Below, in pieces: positions 59,137 to 64,000 of a stretch of 64,000 nt of DNA (position 1 is the stretch's first letter; every line of letters starts with the position of its first letter). The notes below the pieces were generated by a model. That model was not told where the DNA came from. It made no database searches and saw nothing but the letters and a program-made list of their open reading frames with translations. Origin of the DNA: CAVYXA01 sp963846775 (GTDB lineage Bacteria; Verrucomicrobiota; Verrucomicrobiia; Chthoniobacterales; UBA10450); NCBI GenBank assembly GCA_963846775.1, contig CAWJXB010000006.1:1116001-1180000 (forward strand), written 5' to 3'. The position numbers and the translations under genes are program-made.

Positions 59137-61278
59137 TTACGCTCCCTTGGCGCTAGCCGGACAAATTTGTTTACCCGATCTTGGCTGTCGCTTCGCGACC
59201 GGCCGCCAGCGTGTCACCTTTTCCGCCGATATTGTTCGTCGCTCACTTTTTCCATCCAACCGATACAGCGCAAACGCGATTGTATCGGGCCAACTCTGAA
59301 CGGTGATAAGCGCATCCGGTTCGAGCCCGTGCAGCACTCGTTCGATGGCTGGCGTTATTTCATTCTGCGACCGATTCGACCGCACTACGAAAGTCGGCCA
59401 GGTCTGTGTGTTTTGCGACAAGGGCAGAAACACCGCCGGCTGCGGCGGCTCTGTCATCTCGTGATACTTGCCGTCTTCCACTACCCCGACGACTTCTCTC
59501 AAGTGGTCCAAGAAAATAAAACGTTGTCCAATTGCCGACGTGTCGCCCCACATTTTCCGCGCAAAAGTTTGGTTCACAATCGCGACGTGGAGCGTGTTTG
59601 TCGTGTCACTCCATGAGACATCGCGCCCCTCCAAAAGCCGGGTGCCGGCAGTATCAAGGTAGCCCGGCGAAATTGTGAAGCCGTACGGTGACAGCACAGA
59701 ATTGTTCAGAGTGAATTCTCTCGTCCCGGGCGGGAAAACCGGGATGCCGCGGATCCCGCCGGTAAATGGCGACCTAGTTAACGTCCCGGCCGCCGTCACA
59801 CCGGGGATGTTCCGCACCGCTTCAATCATCGCTTTCTTTTTTTCGAGCGGCACGTTCCCTCCTTCCACCAGGCTGAAGTCGACGTCGGCCAGGATCACAC
59901 CTTGCGGCTGGAATCCGATCGGAGCATGCAGCATCCGCACCATGCCGCGCACCGCGACCAGCGAAGCCGTGACCAAGAGCATGCAGATGGCAATTTGTGT
60001 GCCTAACAACAAATCTCGCGGCGCAAATCGGCGTAGTGGCATCGCATCCACCGGCCCGCTTTTCATCGCCTGCAACGGACTGCTATGCCGGACCTGCCGG
60101 GCCGGAATCATTCCAAACAGCAACGCACTGACCAAAGTAAAACTGAGAGCTGCCAGATAAACCGGCGCATCGACACTGACTGCCATGTGGCCATAGGGCG
60201 ATTGCCATCGGCTCAACGCAACCAACAGCAGACCTGCGCTTACCAATCCTGCTCCGCCACCCACCATCGACAAGACCACCGCTTCAGTCATGACTTGCCT
60301 AACGAGTCGCCATTGGCTCGCTCCCAACGCGACACGAACAGCGAGCTCACGGCTGCGATCCGCCGCGCGCGCCGCGAAAAGACTAGCCAGATTGGCGCAA
60401 GCCGCTGCCAACATCAGCAAAGCCAGACCGGTCACGCTATAAAGAAATCCGCGAATAACGTCACCGTCATCCGCCCAAAGTCCTGGCCGAACCAGACGCA
60501 GTGGCATTCCAGTATCGGCCTTTGGATATTCCCTGGCCAATTGCGCCGCGATGGCGCTTAGATTTTCGCCGGCCTGTTTGGGTGTCACGCCCGGCTTGAG
60601 CCGGCCTAGCACCGTCAAGGGTCTCCCCGTCCGATCCGCCAGGTATTCCGCGTCGAAGCGGTTCACGACGGGGATGAAGTAGTCTGGCCACTCAAACTGC
60701 TCCGTGCCGTGGAATCGCGCGGCTGCAACGCCGACCACGGTGAAGGAATCTTTGTTAAGCCGCACGGTCGTTCCGATTACGCCTGGATCAGCGTTAAATG
60801 CGCCTCGCCATAGACTATCGCTTAACACCATGTAGGGCGCTGAATTCGGTCCATGCTCGTCCGTCGGTTGGATGAGCCGCCCTAACTCTGGTTGCACCCC
60901 CAGCATTTCGAAATAATTGCCAGTGACTGAATAGCCGGAGACATTTTTTGCCGAGTTACCCCAACTCAGTCTTCCGCCAGAATATCCGTCATAACCGGCC
61001 AGCTCACTGAACGTCGTGTTGCGCTGGCGATAGTTGTGATACGCAGGATAAGACGTCGTCAGTAGTTTGAAGTTCGTCCACGGCTTGAGGCGAAGCTGGT
61101 AGAGATTTTCCGGGTCGCTCACATCCAGCGGATGCAACAAGACCGCATTCACTACTCCGAAAACGACGACGTTTGCCCCGATGCTCAGCATCAGAGTGAG
61201 CAAGGCCACGAGCGTGAACGCGGGCGACTTCCACAGCACCCGCAGCGCATAACGAATATCCAGCAGCAGGTCTTTCAT
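59137..61278 (-). CDS. ADOP/MacB-type permease, C-terminally truncated and joined to foreign sequence
   Basis: 713 residues from ATG 61278 (MKDLLLDIRYALRVLWKSPA); the 100 upstream residues belong to the cupin region. The duplicated orphan-permease layout is visible: helix 1 (FTLVALLTLMLSIGANVVVF), a MacB-like periplasmic domain, FtsX core (TGLALLMLAAACANLASLFA, RELAVRVALGASQWRLVRQV), and a second half from LLLGTQIAICMLLVTASLVA. A full protein would end with another FtsX unit of three helices; here the text breaks after IAFALYR and continues LDGKSERRTIS, from a 33-base copy of the cupin gene end. The export substrate is unknown. Probably not functional in full. Confidence 0.75.
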   Translation of the reverse strand: MKDLLLDIRYALRVLWKSPAFTLVALLTLMLSIGANVVVFGVVNAVLLHPLDVSDPENLYQLRLKPWTNFKLLTTSYPAYHNYRQRNTTFSELAGYDGYSGGRLSWGNSAKNVSGYSVTGNYFEMLGVQPELGRLIQPTDEHGPNSAPYMVLSDSLWRGAFNADPGVIGTTVRLNKDSFTVVGVAAARFHGTEQFEWPDYFIPVVNRFDAEYLADRTGRPLTVLGRLKPGVTPKQAGENLSAIAAQLAREYPKADTGMPLRLVRPGLWADDGDVIRGFLYSVTGLALLMLAAACANLASLFAARAADRSRELAVRVALGASQWRLVRQVMTEAVVLSMVGGGAGLVSAGLLLVALSRWQSPYGHMAVSVDAPVYLAALSFTLVSALLFGMIPARQVRHSSPLQAMKSGPVDAMPLRRFAPRDLLLGTQIAICMLLVTASLVAVRGMVRMLHAPIGFQPQGVILADVDFSLVEGGNVPLEKKKAMIEAVRNIPGVTAAGTLTRSPFTGGIRGIPVFPPGTREFTLNNSVLSPYGFTISPGYLDTAGTRLLEGRDVSWSDTTNTLHVAIVNQTFARKMWGDTSAIGQRFIFLDHLREVVGVVEDGKYHEMTEPPQPAVFLPLSQNTQTWPTFVVRSNRSQNEITPAIERVLHGLEPDALITVQSWPDTIAFALYRLDGKSERRTISAEKVTRWRPVAKRQPRSGKQICPASAKGA
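59214..59262 (-). pseudogene. 3' tail of a second cupin gene inside the permease frame
   Basis: In the cupin frame, leftward, this reads DWMEKVSDEQYRRKR and a TGA at 59214-59216. It equals the last residues of the intact cupin at 61299-61697 (DWMEKVSDEQYRRS). Of this, 33 bases (59227-59259) are identical to 61309-61341. Confidence 0.7.
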
Positions 61279-61298
61279 AAATGGCCGTACCTCAACTC

Positions 61299-61697
61299 TC
61301 AACTTCTTCGATATTGTTCGTCGCTCACTTTTTCCATCCAATCGACCGCTTTCCCGTTCAACGCCTCTTGAATCGCGATGTGCGTCATCAGATTCGTCGG
61401 CGTCGCGCCGTGCCAATGCTTCTCGTTGGAAGCAAACCAGACCACATCGCCCGGCCGAATTTCTTCGATCGGTCCTCCTTCGCGCTGCGCCCAGCCCAAT
61501 CCTAACGTCACGATCAACGTTTGACCGAGTGGATGTGTATGCCAGGCGGTGCGAGCACCCGGCTCGAACGTCACGCTCGCACAACGAACGCGTGCTGGGT
61601 CCGGCGCTTCGAACAACGGTTCAATACGAACGGTACCCGTAAACCAATCAGCCGGCCCTCCGGTGGACGGCTGCGAACCAGATCTTTTGATCTCCAT
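61299..61697 (-). CDS. Cupin-domain protein
   Basis: 132 residues from ATG 61697 (MEIKRSGSQPS). A single cupin barrel: VTFEPGARTAWHTHPLGQTL gives two metal-ligand His and, with Gln in place of Glu, the first motif; PGDVVWFASNEKHWHG with His gives the second. It resembles cupins of the hydroxynitrile-lyase/carboxymuconolactone-associated group. The reaction is unknown. It precedes the permease on the same strand by 20 bases, and its 3' end is duplicated at 59.2 kb. Confidence 0.85.
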   Translation of the reverse strand: MEIKRSGSQPSTGGPADWFTGTVRIEPLFEAPDPARVRCASVTFEPGARTAWHTHPLGQTLIVTLGLGWAQREGGPIEEIRPGDVVWFASNEKHWHGATPTNLMTHIAIQEALNGKAVDWMEKVSDEQYRRS

Positions 61698-61875
61698 CTC
61701 GTTTCTCTCAACTATCAACCATCAACGATCAACTTTATCTCCATCTTCCATCTCCTTCTCCCATCTTCCATTTTCCATCTTCTCTGACCTCCGACCTCTC
61801 GATCTTGTCACTGGCCGGCCAAGCCGCAGCCTTGGCCAAGGTTGGTCACTCGTCACTTGTCGCTTAGATTGCCGA
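61698..61875. repeat. Composite run of four word-repeat types
   Basis: In order: TCAACTATCAACCATCAACG; CATCTTCCATCTCC, CCCATCTTCCATTTTCC; TCTGACCTCCGACCTCTCG; and GTCACTGG...GGTCACTCGTCACTTGTCGC with an inner hairpin GGCCAAG (61817-61823) / CTTGGCC (61831-61837). No gene lies here; the MOSC gene starts at 61876. Confidence 0.75.
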
Positions 61876-62661
61876 ATGCCAATCATCGGAACGGTCGAAA
61901 GCCTCTGGCGCTATCCAGTAAAAAGCATGCGCGGCGAAGAAATGGAAGAAATCTTCGCTGGTTACCCGGGCGTCTATGGCGACCGCGTTTTTGCTTTCGC
62001 TAGCTCGGCAAACAAGAAAGGTTTTCCCTTTTTCACTGGCCGGGATAGACGCGAGATGATCCGATACCGCGCGCGATTCCGTAGTCCCGGCAAAGCCGCG
62101 CGACCAATCAACTGGACCGATGCGGAGAACTCCGGGGCCACGCCGCTTTACGCCGACTCCGACGAGTTGATGATCGACATCGAACTTCCGGATGGAAGAA
62201 CCTTCGCTGTGGATGATCCTGCATTGATCGAGATTCTGCGCGAAGGACTCGGCGACAAACATCAACTCACCTTGCTTCGATCGGACCGCGCACTAACTGA
62301 TTGTCGCCCGTTGTCGATCTTCGCCGTCCAATCGGCCAAACAACTCGGAGAAGAAACCGGCATCTCAGTCGATAAGCGTCGATTCCGGGCAAATGTCTAT
62401 CTGGACCTGACATCTTCAAACGGTTTTGCTGAGGACGAGTTCGTAGGTCGCAGATTGCGCGTTGGACCGAAAGTCGTCGTCTCGATCGTGCAGCGCGATT
62501 CGCGCTGCATGATGATCACGCTCGACCCCGACACTGCGGAAAAAGAACCCCTGTTATTGAAGAAAGTCGCGCAAGCCCACGACGGCATGGCCGGTGTTTA
62601 TGGCGCTGTAATTGTCGCAGGCATGATCCACAAAGCCGACTCCGTCGAATTGCTCGATTAA
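61876..62661 (+). CDS. MOSC-domain protein
   Basis: 261 residues from ATG 61876 (MPIIGTVESLWRYPVKSMRG). The N-terminal MOSC_N beta-barrel (YPVKSMRGEEMEEI, GVYGDRVFAFAS) is followed by the MOSC domain with RRFRANVYLDL, FVGRRLRVGPKVVVSIVQRD and a conserved Cys in SRCMMITLDPDT, as in molybdenum-cofactor sulfurase-like and mARC-type proteins. It probably binds Moco or transfers sulfur; the substrate is unknown. No Moco synthesis gene is nearby. Confidence 0.88.
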   Translation: MPIIGTVESLWRYPVKSMRGEEMEEIFAGYPGVYGDRVFAFASSANKKGFPFFTGRDRREMIRYRARFRSPGKAARPINWTDAENSGATPLYADSDELMIDIELPDGRTFAVDDPALIEILREGLGDKHQLTLLRSDRALTDCRPLSIFAVQSAKQLGEETGISVDKRRFRANVYLDLTSSNGFAEDEFVGRRLRVGPKVVVSIVQRDSRCMMITLDPDTAEKEPLLLKKVAQAHDGMAGVYGAVIVAGMIHKADSVELLD

Positions 62662-62702
62662 AACTCGGTGCCCTCTCATCCGGCAACGGACGGATTCACG
62701 TG

Positions 62703-62843
62703 GCGAACCTCCGACTTCTGATCGCTGACCTGTGCCCTCCGAAATCCCACCTGTCCGCCGCAGTCCGGCCGTGCCAGACGGAGGCGGGCCTGCCCGCCGT
62801 AGTTTTAACGAAGGCGGGCCTGCCACGCCGTAGTTTTAACGAA
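62703..62843. repeat. Word repeat and a twofold 30/31 bp tandem repeat
   Basis: Words CTCCGACTTCTGATCGCTG (62708 on) are followed by two tandem units starting GGCGGGCCTGCC, copy 1 at 62783-62812 and copy 2 at 62813-62843, both ending CGTAGTTTTAACGAA; copy 2 has one extra base. A third GGCGGG begins right after. It ends seven bases before the leftward stop of the last gene. Confidence 0.8.
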
Positions 62844-62849
62844 GGCGGG

Positions 62850-63872
62850 TCACTGGCCTACTTTAAGCACAATCTTCCCGCGCGTGTGATGCGTCTCGAC
62901 CTGCTCATGCGCCTTGGCTGTGTCGGCTAACGAAAACGTCTGCGAAACGATTGGCGTGATCTTGCCCGCCTCGATCAACTTCGTCAGCTCCTCGAGCACT
63001 TTCGCATCCGGATGTGCCATCATTCTCAAACACCGAATGCCGCGCTTTTCGCATTCGGCCGCATCGGGCTCGTCCGTGATTGAAACGATGACGCCGCCCT
63101 TTTTCACGACTCCGTAGGAACGCGAGAGCGTATCCCCACGAACACCGTTCAGGACAACATCGACGTCTTTCACCGCGTCTTCGAACTTCGTCTTCGTGTA
63201 ATCAATCGGCTCATCGACTCCGAGCTGCTTCAGCAAATCCTGATTTGCGGTCGAAGCGGTCGCGATCACTTTCGCGCCGCGCGCCTTGGCGATTTGAACC
63301 GCGAAACTCCCGACCCCGCCCGAGCCGCCATGAATCAGCACCGTCTGTCCCGGCTCGATCTTGGCCGTATCAACGAGCGCCTGCCACGCCGTCGTCGCCG
63401 CCAATGGCACCGCCGCAGCTTTTTCAAAATCGATGTTCTTCGGCTTAAGCGCCATCTCTTCCGGTTTCACAATCGCGAACTCGGCGTAACCGCCGCCGCG
63501 CGGCACGGACAGGTAAGCGTAAACCGCATCGCCCAGTTTGAAATTCTTGACCTCGGCGCCGATTTTCTCCACGACGCCGGCAATGTCGTAACCGAGAATC
63601 ATCGGATGCTCCAACGGGCCGGGTTTCGACCGCATCCCCTGTCGCACGTACGTGTCCACCGGGTTCACTCCGGCTGCCATCACCCGCACCAGGACCTCAT
63701 CGGCCTTCGGCTCCGGGCGCGGAACGTTTTCATATTTCAGAACGTTGGGACCACCATGTTCGTGCAGGACAACCGCCTTCATCATCGGCTGCGCCGATTG
63801 CGCAAACAGCACAGGGACCGGGGACCAACCGATCAACACCGCGCCAACAATAGGAATCAGTTTCGTCTTCAT
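62850..63872 (-). CDS. Exported MDR-type quinone-oxidoreductase-like protein
   Basis: 340 residues from ATG 63872. It starts with a signal peptide (KTKLIPIVGAVLIGWSPVPV, FAQSAQ) before a normal zeta-crystallin/quinone oxidoreductase: MKAVVLHEHGGPNVLKYENV, VRVMAAGVNPVDTYVRQG, HPMILGYDIAGVVEKIG, and the NADPH Rossmann motif VLIHGGSGGVGSFAVQIAKA. No zinc-ligand set is seen. Reduced nicotinamide is not usual outside the cytoplasm, so the signal peptide is odd. The longer start at 63944 is rejected. Confidence 0.85.
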   Translation of the reverse strand: MKTKLIPIVGAVLIGWSPVPVLFAQSAQPMMKAVVLHEHGGPNVLKYENVPRPEPKADEVLVRVMAAGVNPVDTYVRQGMRSKPGPLEHPMILGYDIAGVVEKIGAEVKNFKLGDAVYAYLSVPRGGGYAEFAIVKPEEMALKPKNIDFEKAAAVPLAATTAWQALVDTAKIEPGQTVLIHGGSGGVGSFAVQIAKARGAKVIATASTANQDLLKQLGVDEPIDYTKTKFEDAVKDVDVVLNGVRGDTLSRSYGVVKKGGVIVSITDEPDAAECEKRGIRCLRMMAHPDAKVLEELTKLIEAGKITPIVSQTFSLADTAKAHEQVETHHTRGKIVLKVGQ

Positions 63873-64000
63873 AGTTTCGATTCGAACCGGATAAACATCA
63901 CCGGCGAATAGAAAATCGCAATTAGCGCGGAAGCTGCGGCGCAATCTTGTTAGGATTTCGACTTGACTTCCCCTACTCCGATCAGGACAAAGAGGACATG
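63873..64000. other. Right-edge intergenic DNA
   Basis: No gene was recognised. The last three bases are an ATG three bases after AAGAGG on the + strand, so a rightward gene may begin at 63998. Confidence 0.25.

Noticed and set aside
62783..62843. CRISPR-like direct repeat
   Set aside because: Only two abutting copies with no spacers and no cas genes nearby.
1..64000. tRNA, rRNA, phage or complete IS genes
   Set aside because: I looked for T-loop GGTTCGAATCC-like strings, transposase DDE-like frames, integrases and phage structural genes and saw none that held up.

Overview
The window looks like a chromosomal segment of a free-living, moderately GC-rich bacterium, most likely Verrucomicrobiota (a Chthoniobacterales-like soil lineage). 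This is inferred from gene content: a Minf_1886-family protein, a duplicated FtsX-type permease of the acidobacterial/verrucomicrobial kind, a fused RsmA-Nudix protein, the order coaD-yceD-rpmF-plsX-fabH, and very repeat-rich intergenic DNA. No rRNA, tRNA, CRISPR array, prophage or complete insertion sequence was recognised.

Layout. 1-2 kb: the 3' end of a large BNR/sortilin-like protein and a small basic histone-like gene. 2.6-6.7 kb: a decaying two-component cluster (receiver remnant, sensor kinase with a scrambled C-terminus, response regulator with an internal 0.2 kb tandem duplication). 6.7-19.7 kb: menG/ubiE, transketolase, a DUF697 membrane protein, rsmA-Nudix, an AP2-like mini-protein, an L,D-transpeptidase, a TMTC-like membrane/TPR protein, and a divergent Spinster-like MFS / Aas-like acyltransferase-ligase pair. 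19.7-29.6 kb: M16 peptidase, DUF1844, two GNATs, a 49-residue basic protein, an inactive trypsin-fold protein with a TonB-like tail, a FecR protein, two Hsp20 genes, ribD and a Tyr/Gly-rich exported peptide. 29.6-33.4 kb: sucA and a tandem universal-stress protein. 33.4-40.9 kb: a rightward housekeeping run (coaD, yceD, rpmF, plsX, fabH, hisC, mnmE, pyrD, a lipoprotein) joining CoA and fatty-acid/phospholipid synthesis, histidine and pyrimidine synthesis and tRNA modification. 41-47 kb: DD-carboxypeptidase, glyoxalase-like, ubiX, DUF374 acyltransferase, folD, a geranylgeranyl-reductase-like flavoprotein and a site-2 protease with CBS domains. 47-54 kb: a frameshifted exported protein, a truncated metallo-beta-lactamase, a Tat-exported aminotransferase, an NAPE-PLD-like hydrolase, a YfhO-like membrane protein and an ICMT-like methyltransferase. 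54-64 kb: glgX, a nested-palindrome element, purQ, small exported/membrane proteins, a truncated permease joined to a cupin tail, a cupin, a MOSC protein and an exported quinone-oxidoreductase-like protein.

The most unusual content is between the genes. Many boundaries carry short degenerate 'word' repeats (GAACGTT-, CTGATTTCTGACCTCTG-, TCATTCGTCATT-, CATCTTCC-, TTTGATG- and GGTTTCAG-like), several arranged as inverted pairs around a spacer and some running into the ends of coding sequences. REP-like hairpins (TGTAGCGGC and GCCCGCC/GGCGGG families) and a 117 bp element with perfect 13 bp terminal inverted repeats are also present. Several genes next to these repeats are truncated, frameshifted or fused. 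Boundaries, counts and stems were read by eye; no database search or folding program was run.
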